NCBI RefSeq assembly: GCF_947258575.1
Contig: NZ_CAMYIV010000002.1
Location: 62,001 to 126,000 of the forward strand
Source: an uncultured Alcanivorax sp.
GTDB taxonomy: Bacteria; Pseudomonadota; Gammaproteobacteria; Pseudomonadales; Alcanivoracaceae
Direction: 5' to 3'
Length of the DNA: 64,000 nucleotides
Below the pieces are notes generated by a model. That model was not told where the DNA came from, did no database searches, and worked only from the letters and a program-made list of their open reading frames with translations. A program made the position numbers and the translations under genes. Of this stretch, positions 52,107-62,612 are shown piece by piece (position 1 is the stretch's first letter; each line of letters starts with the position of its first letter).

Positions 52107-53546
52107 GTGAACAAACTGGAAGACCACTTCGGACGCTGGAAGAACCGCGAAGAAATCGCAGAAGCCATGATCCCGATGATCGGCAAGCTGCATCGCGAAA
52201 AGAACATCACTACTACAGTTTACAGCCGCTCCCTGGTCAACAAGTCTGTTATCCAGATCCTGAAAGCCCATCGTTTCGTCAAGCAGGTCGAAGATTCCGA
52301 GCTGTCTGTGGTGGATTCCTTCCCGGTTCTGCAGGAAGTGAACAAGCTGGACCTGGGCCCCTGCCGCATTGATATCGGCAAACTGGCGGTAGAGTACAAG
52401 AAAGATAATCGCGGCCTGTCCATTGAGGACTATGTCCGTGAAGAGCTGGCTGAAGCGGTCAATAACAAGGGGCCAGAGCCCAGCTCCACGGACGTGGTGC
52501 TGTACGGTTTTGGCCGTATCGGCCGTATCCTGGCCCGTCTGCTGATCGAGAAAGCGGGTTCCGGCGATGGTCTTCGCCTGAAGGCCATCGTGGTGCGCGA
52601 ATCCGGCAAGGGCGACCTGCAAAAGCGTGCCAGCCTGCTGCGTCGTGACTCCGTGCACGGCCCGTTTGCCGGCACCATCGCCGTGGATGAAGACGAAAAC
52701 GCCATCATCGCCAACGGCAACTTCATCAAGGTGATCTACTCCAGCGATCCGTCTTCCATCGATTACACCGAGTACGGCATCAACAATGCCGTGGTGATCG
52801 ACAACACCGGTAAGTGGCGTGATTCTGAAGGCCTTTCCCAGCATCTGCAGTGCAAGGGCGTTGCCCGTGTGATGCTGACTGCACCGGGTAAGGGTGATAT
52901 GAAGAACATTGTTCACGGCGTGAACAATGACATGATCGAAGACAGCGACAAGATCATTTCCGCTGCCAGCTGCACCACCAACGCCATCGTGCCGCCACTG
53001 AAAGCCCTGGAAGACAAGTTCGGCATCGAATACGGCCACGTGGAAACCGTGCACTCCTACACCAACGACCAGAACCTGCTGGATAACTTCCACAAAGGTC
53101 CTCGTCGTGGTCGCTCCGCGCCCCTGAACATGGTGCTGACCGAAACCGGTGCGGCGACGGCTGCTGCCAAGGCGCTGCCGTCCCTGCAGGGCAAGCTCAC
53201 CGGCAACTCCATCCGGGTGCCGACCCCGAACGTGTCCATGGCGATCCTTAACCTGACCCTGGGCAAGGAAACCACCCTGGAAGAGCTCAACGAGTACCTG
53301 CGCTGGGTGAGCCTGCACTCTCCGCTGCAGCGTCAGGTGGACTTCGTGAGCAGCCCGGATGCGGTATCCACCGACTTCGTGGGTTCCCGTCACGCTTCCG
53401 TGATTGATGCGGAGGCTACCATTGTCAGTGGGCGTCATTGCGTACTGTACGTGTGGTACGACAACGAGTTCGGTTACAGCTGCCAGGTACTGCGTATCCT
53501 GCAGCAGATCTCCGGAGTGGAATACCCGGCGTACCCGAAAGACTGA
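52107..53546 (+). CDS. gap: Glyceraldehyde-3-phosphate dehydrogenase, long form
   Basis: A 479-residue GAPDH, about 140 residues longer than the classical enzyme because of an N-terminal domain. It is of the type adjacent to mfd/nqr in pseudomonads (PA3001-like). The NAD motif is YGFGRIGRILARLL (about 132-145). The catalytic Cys289 is in SAASCTTNAI. The C-terminus WYDNEFGYSCQVLRIL is canonical. The GTG start (VNKLEDHFG) follows GAGAGGGG. Highly biased codons suggest strong expression. A terminator follows. Confidence 0.95.
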   Translation: MNKLEDHFGRWKNREEIAEAMIPMIGKLHREKNITTTVYSRSLVNKSVIQILKAHRFVKQVEDSELSVVDSFPVLQEVNKLDLGPCRIDIGKLAVEYKKDNRGLSIEDYVREELAEAVNNKGPEPSSTDVVLYGFGRIGRILARLLIEKAGSGDGLRLKAIVVRESGKGDLQKRASLLRRDSVHGPFAGTIAVDEDENAIIANGNFIKVIYSSDPSSIDYTEYGINNAVVIDNTGKWRDSEGLSQHLQCKGVARVMLTAPGKGDMKNIVHGVNNDMIEDSDKIISAASCTTNAIVPPLKALEDKFGIEYGHVETVHSYTNDQNLLDNFHKGPRRGRSAPLNMVLTETGAATAAAKALPSLQGKLTGNSIRVPTPNVSMAILNLTLGKETTLEELNEYLRWVSLHSPLQRQVDFVSSPDAVSTDFVGSRHASVIDAEATIVSGRHCVLYVWYDNEFGYSCQVLRILQQISGVEYPAYPKD

Positions 53547-53561
53547 ACTGCGTTTGAAAAG

Positions 53562-53585
53562 AAGCCCGCGCTGCGGGCTTTTTTT
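53562..53585 (+). terminator. Terminator of gap
   Basis: AAGCCCGC / GCGGGCTT stem with a GCT loop, then seven T, beginning 16 nt after the gap stop codon. Confidence 0.9.
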
Positions 53586-53676
53586 CGGTGCATCACCGGG
53601 TTTTCTTTTGCAGCAAAGTGGTTCTGTGCGACGAAAGACGGGTCGCACGGTGCTGGCGAACGGGCAGGTGCGTCTT

Positions 53677-53682
53677 TATAAT
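53677..53682 (+). promoter_or_regulatory. Candidate -10 element of the nqr operon
   Basis: A perfect TATAAT lies 134 nt upstream of nqrA in the 230-nt gap after the gap terminator. No good -35 hexamer is seen at the expected spacing. Confidence 0.4.
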
Positions 53683-53815
53683 GGCGCCGCCGGCTTGTTG
53701 CCGGCTCCCAAGTGCAAATTCCGGTTTTAGCGAACATCCACGGCATTTCCCGCTTTTCGGGGCTTGCAGGCGGATGTGCCTCGACTTCAGCAACACGCAA
53801 CGTGGGCGAGAAACT

Positions 53816-55162
53816 ATGATTAAAGTCAGGAAGGGCCTGGATCTGCCCATCACTGGTGCACCGCGCCAGGCGATTGAGGAAGGCCACCAGGTTCGTTCTG
53901 TTGCCGTGCTCGGCGGTGACTATGTGGGCATGAAACCCACCATGGAGGTCCGCGAGGGAGACGTGGTCAAGAAAGGCCAGTTGATCTTCACGGACAAGAA
54001 AACCGAGGGTGTGAAATACACCGCTCCTGCCGCTGGCAAGGTGGTGGCGATCAACCGTGGCCACAAGCGCGTCCTTCAATCGGTAGTGATTGAAGTGGCC
54101 GAGCAGGAAGACGAAGTCACCTTTGATTCCTTCAGCGCCGACCAGCTAGCCGGCCTGGACCGTGAAGCGGTTCAGCAGCAGCTGGTGGACTCTGGCGAGT
54201 GGACCTTGTTGCGGACTCGCCCCTTCGGCAAGGTACCGGCACCGGGTAGCACCCCGAATTCCATTTTCGTTTCCATTCTCGATACCAACCCGCTGGCCCA
54301 GGAGCCGGCACTGGTGATCAAGGAAAACGAACAAGCTTTCCGTCACGGTCTTGCCGTGTTGAGCCGTCTTACCGATGGCCCGGTATGGGTATGTCGTGGC
54401 GCCAACACCGATCTGCCGAGCTTCGCCGGCGGCCAGGTCCGTGAAGAAGCCTTTGCCGGCAAACACCCGGCGGGCAATGTGGGTACACACATTCATCACT
54501 TGGATCCGGTTAGCCTGAAAAAGATCGTCTGGTCTGTGGGTTATCAGGACGTGATTGCCATCGGGAAATTATTCACCGAAGGCAAGATCTACTCCTCCCG
54601 GGTAGTGGCTCTGGCTGGCCCACAGGTGAAAACGCCGCGTTCCCTGCGTACCCGTGTGGGTGCCAGCACCGACGACTTCGCCCAGGGTGAGCTGAAAGAA
54701 GGTGACAACCGCCTGATCAGTGGCTCCGTCTTTGGCGGCCATAATGCCCAAGGTCCGGTGGCTTTCCTGAGCCGTACCGGTAACCAGGTAACGGCGCTGT
54801 GCGAAGGCCATAAACGCGAATTGCTGGGGTACATCTCCCCGGGCGTGAATCGCTTCTCGGTGCTGAACATCTACCTGTCCAAGCTGATGCCGGGCAAGCG
54901 TTTCAACTTCACCACTACCACCAACGGTTCCGAGCGGGCCATGGTGCCGGTGGGGGCCTACGAGGAAGTGATGCCGCTGGATATCCTGCCGACTCAGTTG
55001 CTGCGTGCGCTGATCGTTGGTGATACCGACAGTGCCACGGCACTGGGCGCGCTCGAGCTGGTGGAAGAAGACCTGGCCCTGTGTACCTTCGTGTGCCCGG
55101 GCAAATACGAGTACGGTCCGATTCTGCGCGACAATCTCACCACCATTGAAGCGGAGAGCTGA
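53816..55162 (+). CDS. nqrA: Na+-translocating NADH:quinone reductase subunit A
   Basis: A 448-residue peripheral subunit of the sodium-pumping NADH dehydrogenase. It begins [18 protein letters not shown], the standard NqrA N-terminus. [37 protein letters not shown] (barrel-sandwich) and a final [19 protein letters not shown] are conserved. It is the first gene of a gap-free operon nqrABCDEF. An upstream extended frame is non-coding. It has no membrane helices. Confidence 0.98.
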   Translation: MIKVRKGLDLPITGAPRQAIEEGHQVRSVAVLGGDYVGMKPTMEVREGDVVKKGQLIFTDKKTEGVKYTAPAAGKVVAINRGHKRVLQSVVIEVAEQEDEVTFDSFSADQLAGLDREAVQQQLVDSGEWTLLRTRPFGKVPAPGSTPNSIFVSILDTNPLAQEPALVIKENEQAFRHGLAVLSRLTDGPVWVCRGANTDLPSFAGGQVREEAFAGKHPAGNVGTHIHHLDPVSLKKIVWSVGYQDVIAIGKLFTEGKIYSSRVVALAGPQVKTPRSLRTRVGASTDDFAQGELKEGDNRLISGSVFGGHNAQGPVAFLSRTGNQVTALCEGHKRELLGYISPGVNRFSVLNIYLSKLMPGKRFNFTTTTNGSERAMVPVGAYEEVMPLDILPTQLLRALIVGDTDSATALGALELVEEDLALCTFVCPGKYEYGPILRDNLTTIEAES

Positions 55163-55164
55163 GC

Positions 55165-56397
55165 ATGGGCATGAGAAGTTTTCTGGACAACAAGGTCGCC
55201 CCGCATTTCCACGAGGGTGGCAAGTTCGAGAAGTATTACACCTTCTACGAAATGTTCGACACCATGCTGTACACCCCGGATTCGGTGACCCGGTCCTCTG
55301 CGCATGTACGCGATGGTATCGATCTGAAACGGATCATGATGACGGTGTGGTTCTGCGCCTTCCCGGCGATTTTGTTCGGGCTGTGGAACACCGGTTATCA
55401 GGCCAACCTGCAAATCGCTGAAGGCTTCAGCCCGATTCCCGGCTGGCGCAGTGATCTGGTGATGGCCCTGGCAGGGTTTGATGCGGCCAGTTTATGGTCC
55501 AACCTGCTGCATGGCATGGTCTATTACGTGCCGATTCTGATTGTGGTCTACCTGGGTGGTTTCATCTGGGAAGGCCTGTTCGCCTGGAAGCGCGGCCACG
55601 AAGTGAACGAAGGTTTCTTCGTGACGGGTATCCTGTTTACCCTGATTCTTCCTCCGGCTATTCCCCTTTGGCAGGTATTCCTGGGTATTTCCTTTGGTGT
55701 GGTCATCGGTAAGGAAGTGTTCGGGGGTACTGGCAAGAACTTCCTCAACCCGGCGCTGGTCGGGCGGGCGTTCCTGTTCTTCGCCTATCCGGCAGAAATG
55801 TCCGGGGATGCGGTATGGACCGCGGTGGATAACTTTTCCGGGGCGACCCCATTGGCGTTGGCCGCTGCCGGTCAACTGGACTTCGCCAGCAATCTGACTG
55901 CCGATGCCGGTGCCAATATCTCCTGGATGCAGACCTTCCTGGGCGGTATTCAGGGCTCCATCGGTGAGACATCAACACTGGCGATTCTGATAGGTGGCGC
56001 GGCGCTGCTGCTTACCAAAGTGGCCTCCTGGCGCATCGTACTGGGTGTATTCCTAGGTATGGTGGCGCTCAGTACTCTGCTGAATGCGGTGGGCTCAGCT
56101 ACCAACCCCATGTTCGCCATGCCTTGGTACTGGCACCTGACCGTGGGCAGCTTTGCCTTCGGCATGATCTACATGGCCACTGACCCTGTGTCGGCCTCCA
56201 TGACCAATGTGGGCAAGTACATCTTCGGTGCTCTGATCGGTGTCATGATCGTATTGATCCGGGTGGTGAACCCGGCGTTCCCGGAGGGCGTGATGATGGC
56301 AATCCTGTTCTCCAACCTGTGTGCGCCGTTGATCGACCACTTTGTTGTGCAGGCGAATGTTCGTCGCCGCCTGCGCCGGACCGGGGGAGAAGTGTAA
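55165..56397 (+). CDS. nqrB: Na+-translocating NADH:quinone reductase subunit B
   Basis: A 410-residue integral subunit with about ten helices. It carries a covalent FMN at Thr228 in the SGATPLA motif. It forms the main ubiquinone and sodium-path subunit with NqrD/E. The nqrC start directly follows its stop. The FMN would be attached by the ApbE encoded downstream. Confidence 0.98.
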   Translation: MGMRSFLDNKVAPHFHEGGKFEKYYTFYEMFDTMLYTPDSVTRSSAHVRDGIDLKRIMMTVWFCAFPAILFGLWNTGYQANLQIAEGFSPIPGWRSDLVMALAGFDAASLWSNLLHGMVYYVPILIVVYLGGFIWEGLFAWKRGHEVNEGFFVTGILFTLILPPAIPLWQVFLGISFGVVIGKEVFGGTGKNFLNPALVGRAFLFFAYPAEMSGDAVWTAVDNFSGATPLALAAAGQLDFASNLTADAGANISWMQTFLGGIQGSIGETSTLAILIGGAALLLTKVASWRIVLGVFLGMVALSTLLNAVGSATNPMFAMPWYWHLTVGSFAFGMIYMATDPVSASMTNVGKYIFGALIGVMIVLIRVVNPAFPEGVMMAILFSNLCAPLIDHFVVQANVRRRLRRTGGEV

Positions 56398-57194
56398 ATG
56401 TCAGCAAATAAAGAAAGTGTCGGCAAAACGCTGCTGGTTGCCTTTCTGGTCTGTGTGGTTTGCGGTGTGGTGGTTGCCACCGCTGCGGTAAGCCTGCGAC
56501 CGGTACAGAGCAAGAACCAGCTGCTGGACAAACGCATGAACATCCTGCAGGCCGCTGGTCTGTACCAGCCCGGTGTGGATGTGAACGAGGTGTTCAAAAG
56601 CATTGAACGCCGCTTTGTTGACATCGACACCGGTGAATACGTAGAGATGCCGGAATCCTATGACCAGCGCAAGGCAGCCAAGGACCCCCAGCGGTCCGAA
56701 CGCCTCAGCGGGAAAGAGGATATTGCCGGTATCAAATCCCAGGCGAACGTTGCAGAAGTGTTCCTGGCCCGCGGTGATAACGGTGACCTGAGCCGCATCA
56801 TCCTCCCGGTGCATGGCTATGGCCTGTGGTCCACCTTGTATGGTTTCCTGGCCCTGGAGCCGGATGCCAACACCGTTTCCGGTCTGGGTTTCTATGAACA
56901 CGGCGAAACCCCTGGCCTCGGCGGCGAAGTGGACAACCCGAAATGGAAAGCCCTGTGGGAAGGTAAAAAGCTTTATGGTGAGCAGGGTGAAGTAGAAATC
57001 CAGGTGGTCAAAGGCGCCGTGGACAGCAAGACGCCGAACGCCGAACACAAGGTGGATGGCCTTGCCGGCGCGACCCTGACCAGCAACGGTGTCAGTAACC
57101 TGCTGCGCTTTTGGGTCGGTGAAAACGGTTTCGGTCCTTACCTCAAGCGCATGCAGCAAGGTGAAGTGGTCGAACAGCAGGAAGGAGACGCGTA

Positions 57195-57195
<1 letters not shown>
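56398..57195 (+). CDS. nqrC: Na+-translocating NADH:quinone reductase subunit C
   Basis: A 265-residue subunit with one N-terminal membrane helix (about 12-32) and a periplasmic FMN domain. Thr226 in [10 protein letters not shown] is the covalent FMN site (D-x-x-A/S-G-A-T pattern of ApbE targets). Its TAA overlaps the nqrD ATG (TAATG). Confidence 0.97.
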
Positions 57196-57860
<665 letters not shown>

Positions 57861-57872
57861 CGGAGACGAGTA

Positions 57873-58493
57873 ATGTTTGAACATTATCTGAGCCTGTTCG
57901 TCCGCGCCGTCTTTGTTGAAAACATGGCGCTGGCCTTCTTCCTGGGCATGTGTACCTTTATTGCCGTGTCCAAGAAGATCCAGACCGCGATCGGTCTGGG
58001 GGTTGCGGTGGTAGTGGTACTGACCATCACCGTGCCCGTGAATAACCTGATCCTTACCTACCTGCTGGACGAGAACGCCCTGGCGTGGACCGGGATTGAA
58101 TCCCTGGCCAGCCTGGACCTGCGTTTCCTGGGCCTGCTCAGCTACATCGGCGTTATCGCCGCGCTGGTGCAGATCCTGGAGATGACCCTGGACAAGTATG
58201 TGCCCAGTCTCTACAACGCCCTGGGTATCTTCCTGCCGCTGATTACCGTGAACTGCGCCATTCTGGGTGCGTCATTGTTCATGGTGGAGCGGGACTACAG
58301 CTTTGGGGAGTCCATGGTTTACGGCGTGGGTGCCGGGGTTGGCTGGGCGCTGGCGATTACGCTGCTGGCCGGTATTCGCGAGAAGCTGAAGTACAGCGAC
58401 GTGCCGGACGGCCTGAAAGGTCTGGGCATCACCTTCATCACCGTGGGGCTGATGTCTCTGGGCTTCATGTCTTTTTCCGGCGTGCAGCTGTAA
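57873..58493 (+). CDS. nqrE: Na+-translocating NADH:quinone reductase subunit E
   Basis: A 206-residue six-helix subunit. [20 protein letters not shown] carries the first cluster-binding Cys and [13 protein letters not shown] the second. It starts 12 nt after nqrD and lies 16 nt before nqrF. The N-terminal half is antiparallel in topology to NqrD. Confidence 0.97.
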   Translation: MFEHYLSLFVRAVFVENMALAFFLGMCTFIAVSKKIQTAIGLGVAVVVVLTITVPVNNLILTYLLDENALAWTGIESLASLDLRFLGLLSYIGVIAALVQILEMTLDKYVPSLYNALGIFLPLITVNCAILGASLFMVERDYSFGESMVYGVGAGVGWALAITLLAGIREKLKYSDVPDGLKGLGITFITVGLMSLGFMSFSGVQL

Positions 58494-58509
58494 GCGAAGG
58501 GGTTGAATC

Positions 58510-59739
58510 ATGAGTTTTGAGATTATTCTCGGTGTGGTCATGTTCACCGCCATTGTGCTGGCACTGGTGGCGGTGATCCTGGTGGCGCGCTCCCGGCTGG
58601 TAGCCAGCGGGAACGTGCACATCAACATCAACAGTGATGAAGAAAAATCCATCGACGCCCCGGCTGGCGCCAAGCTGCTGGGTACCCTGGCCAACCAGGG
58701 TATCTTTCTGTCTTCCGCCTGTGGCGGTGGTGGCACCTGTGCCCAGTGTAAGTGTCAGGTTCTGGAAGGTGGTGGTGATATCCTGCCTACCGAAGAGGGG
58801 CATTTCACCAAGGGCGAGATTCGCGACGGCTGGCGCCTGAGTTGCCAGGTGAACGTGAAGCAGGACATGAAGATCGAAGTGCCGGAAGAGTTCTTCGGTG
58901 TGAAGAAATGGGAGTGTGAGGTTATCGCTAACGATAACGTAGCCACTTTCATTAAAGAGCTGACGCTGAAGCTGCCGGAAGGCGAGAACGTGGACTTCCG
59001 CGCTGGTGGTTATGTACAGCTGGAAGCGCCGCCGTTCGACGTGAAATTCGCTGATTTCGATATCAGCGAAGAGTACCGCGGTGACTGGGAGCGTTTTAAC
59101 TTCTTCGATCTGAACTGCAAGAACAACGAGGAAGTGATTCGCGCCTATTCCATGGCGAACTATCCGGAAGAGAAGGGCATCCTCAAGTTCAATATCCGGA
59201 TCGCCACTCCGCCTCCGGGTTCCAAGGATATCCAGCCCGGGATCATGAGCTCCTACGTCTTCAACCTGAAACCGGGTGACAAGATCACCGTGTTCGGTCC
59301 CTTCGGCGAGTTCTTTGCCAAGAAGACCGATGCGGAAATGGTCTTCATCGGTGGTGGTGCCGGCATGGCGCCCATGCGCAGCCATATCTTCGATCAGCTC
59401 AAGCGTTTGAATTCCAAGCGCAAGATCAGCTTCTGGTACGGTGCCCGTAGCTGGCGTGAGACGTTCTACAATGATGAATATGACCTGTTGGCCGACGAGA
59501 ACGACAACTTCGAATGGCATTTGGCGTTGTCTGATCCCCAGCCCGAAGATAACTGGGACGGACTCACCGGCTTTATCCATAACGTGCTGTACGAGCAGTA
59601 TCTGAAGGACCATCCGGCCCCTGAAGACTGCGAGTACTACATGTGTGGGCCGCCGATGATGAACGCCTCGGTAATCAAGATGCTTGATGACCTGGGTGTA
59701 GAACCGGAAAACATCCTGCTGGATGACTTCGGCGGATAA
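58510..59739 (+). CDS. nqrF: Na+-translocating NADH:quinone reductase subunit F
   Basis: A 409-residue NADH-oxidising subunit. The N-terminal helix is residues 3-24. A ferredoxin domain with [2Fe-2S] ligands C71, C77, C80 and C112 follows. The FAD domain has [11 protein letters not shown], and the NADH domain has [16 protein letters not shown] and [13 protein letters not shown]. It is the last subunit gene and is followed by a strong terminator. Confidence 0.98.
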   Translation: MSFEIILGVVMFTAIVLALVAVILVARSRLVASGNVHININSDEEKSIDAPAGAKLLGTLANQGIFLSSACGGGGTCAQCKCQVLEGGGDILPTEEGHFTKGEIRDGWRLSCQVNVKQDMKIEVPEEFFGVKKWECEVIANDNVATFIKELTLKLPEGENVDFRAGGYVQLEAPPFDVKFADFDISEEYRGDWERFNFFDLNCKNNEEVIRAYSMANYPEEKGILKFNIRIATPPPGSKDIQPGIMSSYVFNLKPGDKITVFGPFGEFFAKKTDAEMVFIGGGAGMAPMRSHIFDQLKRLNSKRKISFWYGARSWRETFYNDEYDLLADENDNFEWHLALSDPQPEDNWDGLTGFIHNVLYEQYLKDHPAPEDCEYYMCGPPMMNASVIKMLDDLGVEPENILLDDFGG

Positions 59740-59744
59740 CACCA

Positions 59745-59774
59745 AAAACGCCGACCTGCGGGTCGGCGTTTTGT
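59745..59774 (+). terminator. Terminator of the nqr operon
   Basis: AAAACGCCGACC and its complement form a 12-bp perfect stem with a TGCG loop. The stem's own 3' arm supplies TTTT. It starts 6 nt after the nqrF stop codon. Confidence 0.85.
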
Positions 59775-59794
59775 TGTTAAGCCTTTTTTATTAT

Positions 59795-59819
59795 GTAGGA
59801 GCTATGCTTGCATGGCTAA
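59795..59819 (+). repeat. Single REP-like GTAGGAGC sequence
   Basis: GTAGGAGCTATGCTTGCATG followed by GCTAA lies between the nqr terminator and apbE. It matches the copy at 16949 for its first 22 bases. Confidence 0.7.
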
Positions 59820-59912
59820 CGGGACGGCAAGTTCCGAGTAGTGAGGTTCGCCTCACGTTGGCCTTTGCCAGAGTGTTTCCTGCAGAACGTTGAATTCCCT
59901 TGGATTACAGGT

Positions 59913-60923
59913 ATGGCCCGTCTCGTTTTTGCTCTTGTCGTTTTTTCCGTTGCACTGCTCACCGCCTGTGACGACAGCAAAAATCGCCTGTCTGTTCTCA
60001 GCGGCCCGACCATGGGTACTACCTGGAGTGTGAAGTTCAGCGGTACGCCGAAGGAAGGCATAGACGATCTGAAAGCGGATATCGAAGCCGCCCTGGAGCA
60101 GGTCAACGCAGAAATGAGCACCTATCGGCCGGACTCCAATCTGAGTCGTTTCAATGCGGCTGACGCCGGCACGCTGATGGCGTTGCCGGAGGATACGGTC
60201 AAGGTACTGTCTGCGGCGTTCAGTATTTCTGCAAAAACTGGCGGGGCCTATGACGTAACGGTGGGGCCACTGGTCAATCTGTGGGGATTTGGCCCGGACC
60301 CGGACCGTTTTGAACCGCCGTCAGCGGACGAAATCAACGCCGCCATGGCGCGCGTTGGCTGGCAACAGTTGTTGTTGAATGACAATGAGCTGCTGCAGCC
60401 CGGTGAGGCGTATGTGGACCTGTCCTCCATTGCCAAAGGTTTTGCCGTGGACAAGGTGGCAGAACTGCTGGAAAGCCAGGGGCTGAAAAACTATCTGGTG
60501 GAAGTGGGTGGCGAGTTGCGCGGTAGTGGTAAAAAGCCCTATGGTCAGCCCTGGCGGGTAGCCGTGGAGCGCCCGATTGCCGGTGTGCGGGAAGTGGAAC
60601 AGGTCGTGGTTCTCAAAGACATGGCCGTGGCCACTAGTGGCGATTACCGCAACTTCTTCGAATCGGATGGGCAACTGTATTCACATACCCTGGATCCGAG
60701 AACCGGTTATCCTGTGGATCATATGCTGGCATCGGTGTCGGTGCTGCACGAAAGCGCCATGATGGCGGACGGTCTGTCCACTGCCATGACCGTGCTGGGC
60801 CCGGAGGCAGGTATGGCGTTTGCCAAACAGCACGAACTGGCCGTGTTTTTTATTGTCAGAAAAGGTGAGGGCGTAGAAGAAATTTCCACGCCTGCCTTCG
60901 ATGCAATCGTGGAGGAGAAATAA
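59913..60923 (+). CDS. apbE: FAD:protein FMN transferase (ApbE), lipoprotein
   Basis: Attaches FMN to Thr residues of NqrB and NqrC. The 336-residue product has a lipoprotein signal ending LLTAC (Cys19) and an ApbE domain: GPTMGTTWSVKF, LSRFNAADAG, GAYDVTVGPLVNLWGFGP, VDLSSIAKGFAVDKV and the metal/FAD site SHTLDPRTGYPV. The start is MARLVFAL after ACAGG. An extended frame upstream would remove the signal from the N-terminus. nqrM follows by 1 nt. Confidence 0.96.
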   Translation: MARLVFALVVFSVALLTACDDSKNRLSVLSGPTMGTTWSVKFSGTPKEGIDDLKADIEAALEQVNAEMSTYRPDSNLSRFNAADAGTLMALPEDTVKVLSAAFSISAKTGGAYDVTVGPLVNLWGFGPDPDRFEPPSADEINAAMARVGWQQLLLNDNELLQPGEAYVDLSSIAKGFAVDKVAELLESQGLKNYLVEVGGELRGSGKKPYGQPWRVAVERPIAGVREVEQVVVLKDMAVATSGDYRNFFESDGQLYSHTLDPRTGYPVDHMLASVSVLHESAMMADGLSTAMTVLGPEAGMAFAKQHELAVFFIVRKGEGVEEISTPAFDAIVEEK

Positions 60924-60924
60924 C

Positions 60925-61161
60925 ATGTTGATGACCATTATGGCCGCAGTGATTTTTATCGGCCTGCTTTTCTCGGCCATGGCGGTCGGCGTGATTCTCT
61001 CCAACAAGCCGATCAAGGGCTCCTGTGGTGGCCTGGCCACTCTGGGTATGAAAGAAGGCTGCGAAATCTGCGGTGGTGACCGAGGCAAGTGTGAGGAAAA
61101 CACTCAGAAGGTGGACGGTGAAAAAGCCGCTGCCCTGGGCAAGGACGTGATGAAGATGTGA
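60925..61161 (+). CDS. nqrM: NqrM, Na+-NQR maturation factor
   Basis: A 78-residue protein with one N-terminal membrane helix (4-25) and four Cys (C34, C46, C49, C56) in CGGL...CEICGGDRGKC. It matches the NqrM family required to assemble the Fe centre between NqrD and NqrE. The start is MLMTIMAAV, one base after the apbE stop. Confidence 0.95.
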   Translation: MLMTIMAAVIFIGLLFSAMAVGVILSNKPIKGSCGGLATLGMKEGCEICGGDRGKCEENTQKVDGEKAAALGKDVMKM

Positions 61162-61177
61162 TTCACGCCTTCCGGCA

Positions 61178-61205
61178 AAAAGCCCGCCTTGCGCGGGCTT
61201 TTTTG
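61178..61205 (+). terminator. Terminator of apbE-nqrM
   Basis: AAAAGCCCGC / GCGGGCTTTT stem with a CTTGC loop, followed by more T, starting 16 nt after the nqrM stop codon. Confidence 0.9.
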
Positions 61206-61234
61206 TGTCTGCCTCTTTGGGGCAGGAAAAACAT

Positions 61235-61375
61235 TTTTTACCACAGAGGGCACAGATTTCACTGAGAAAAAGAAAACACTAGGGTTGAAGTTCGTGGGAA
61301 GAATTATTTCATGCTAACGCGCCGCAGGAGGGATCAGGTTTTACCTCTGTGACTCTGTGCCCTCTGTGGTAAAAA
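61235..61375. repeat. CCACAGAGGGCACAGA-type inverted repeat
   Basis: A perfect 22-nt inverted repeat (arms 61235-61256 and 61354-61375, core ACCACAGAGGGCACAGA) encloses about 97 nt of unremarkable sequence. Similar CCACAGAG...CACAGAG sequences are known as dispersed intergenic repeats in many bacterial genomes. Confidence 0.8.
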
Positions 61376-61394
61376 CCATACCCCCAACACCAGG

Positions 61395-62492
61395 CTAAAC
61401 ACTCAACACCACCGCCGTGCGCAGTTTGGCCTGGCCGTACTTGCGCATCTGGTCGAACTTTTCCCGGGTGATCGGCACATGCTGGCAGTCCAGGGGGACT
61501 TGGTCCTCGCCCGGGTCCGGGTCGTGAATATAAAAGCATTCCTCATCGCTGCCACTGATGGCGACCCAGTGCGGGGCCTTGCGGCCATCCAGGCGCCAGG
61601 TGCTGATCAGCACCAGCACGATGTTGCCGGCGGTGATGGCGTCGTCCAGGTCCGCGGCACTGAAATCCTCGTAACAGACCGGCAGGGATTGAGCCTTGCA
61701 GGCCTCCACGAAATAGTTGTGAAGGGTGGTGATCACCGCCTTCTTTTCAGGGTCACGGACCGAATCGACAAACAGCGGGCCGGTCTGATTGCACCAGACA
61801 CGCGCTTCGAGGCCTCGCAGACGAGCGGCCAGGGCCAGCCCCATGGGGTGGCAACCACCGTGACCGGCGGTCATGAAGATGGTAGTGGCTTCGCGCCACA
61901 GCAACAGTTCTTCGGTGGTGCTGGGTGGTTGCTGCTTGAGCGCCGCCAGAGCCATCATCAGACAGGCCGGCCCGCAGGTGAATGGCGTGGTCTGCTGCAC
62001 CCAGGGCAAATGCAGCCGTTCCGCGTTATCGGGCAGGAAGAGGAGGCGCTTCTGGTAGCGCAGGGCATCCTGGTGGTCTTCGTAGTAATCCGGGGTCTGG
62101 GCAAAAAGGCGGTAGCCGCGCTTTTCGTACAGGGCGATAGCGGCAGCGTTATCCTTGCGCACTTCCAGACGCAGGTAGGGGCGGCGCTGTAGCAGGGCGT
62201 AGTCTTCTGCAACTTCCATCAGTTTTTCCCCCAGATTGCGTCCCCGTTGCTGCGGATCCACGGCGATGGAGTAGAGTCGCGCCAGGCGGGTGCCCGGTTG
62301 CAACAGCACAAGCACATAGCCTGCCAGCGCATTGTCATCATCAACGGCGACAATCAGGCCGCTGTGTTGGCGTTTGAGCCATTTACGAAAGCTGCGTCGG
62401 GAAAGACGGTCCGATGAGAAACAGCGCTGTTCCAGCGCGGTGAGGGCGTCCAGGTCATCGGTGGTGGCGGGGCGTAGCTGAAAGCGGTACAT
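61395..62492 (-). CDS. GNAT acetyltransferase fused to C39-like cysteine peptidase
   Basis: A 365-residue fusion. The N-terminal GNAT domain (1-150) has the CoA site VDPQQRGRNLGEKLM and NAAAIALYEKRGYRLF. The C-terminal C39-like papain-fold domain (165-365) has Cys173 in TPFTCGPACLMMAL, His308 in APHWVAISG and Asp324 in YIHDPDPG. The catalytic triad is thus complete. No membrane or ABC transporter domain is present, so it is not a bacteriocin exporter. The start at MYRFQLRP drops 30 non-coding codons. Confidence 0.9.
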   Translation of the reverse strand: MYRFQLRPATTDDLDALTALEQRCFSSDRLSRRSFRKWLKRQHSGLIVAVDDDNALAGYVLVLLQPGTRLARLYSIAVDPQQRGRNLGEKLMEVAEDYALLQRRPYLRLEVRKDNAAAIALYEKRGYRLFAQTPDYYEDHQDALRYQKRLLFLPDNAERLHLPWVQQTTPFTCGPACLMMALAALKQQPPSTTEELLLWREATTIFMTAGHGGCHPMGLALAARLRGLEARVWCNQTGPLFVDSVRDPEKKAVITTLHNYFVEACKAQSLPVCYEDFSAADLDDAITAGNIVLVLISTWRLDGRKAPHWVAISGSDEECFYIHDPDPGEDQVPLDCQHVPITREKFDQMRKYGQAKLRTAVVLSV

Positions 62493-62612
62493 AAAGCGGG
62501 TTCCAGAAGATGCCCCAGCATAAGGCAGGGAACCGGCAGATCGCCAGTGGTATTGCGGCTGTGGTGACAGAATGTCTGCCACGGCATACTGGTGGAAATT
62601 TGGAGGGTGGAA

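Noticed and set aside
51351-53648. A 765-codon open frame antisense to gap and the UDG-family gene
   Set aside because: It mirrors the codon bias of gap on the opposite strand, has no recognisable domain or ribosome-binding site, and covers two well-supported genes.
58465-59745. Antisense frame spanning nqrF
   Set aside because: Covers the whole of nqrF in reverse; no independent start signal or domain.
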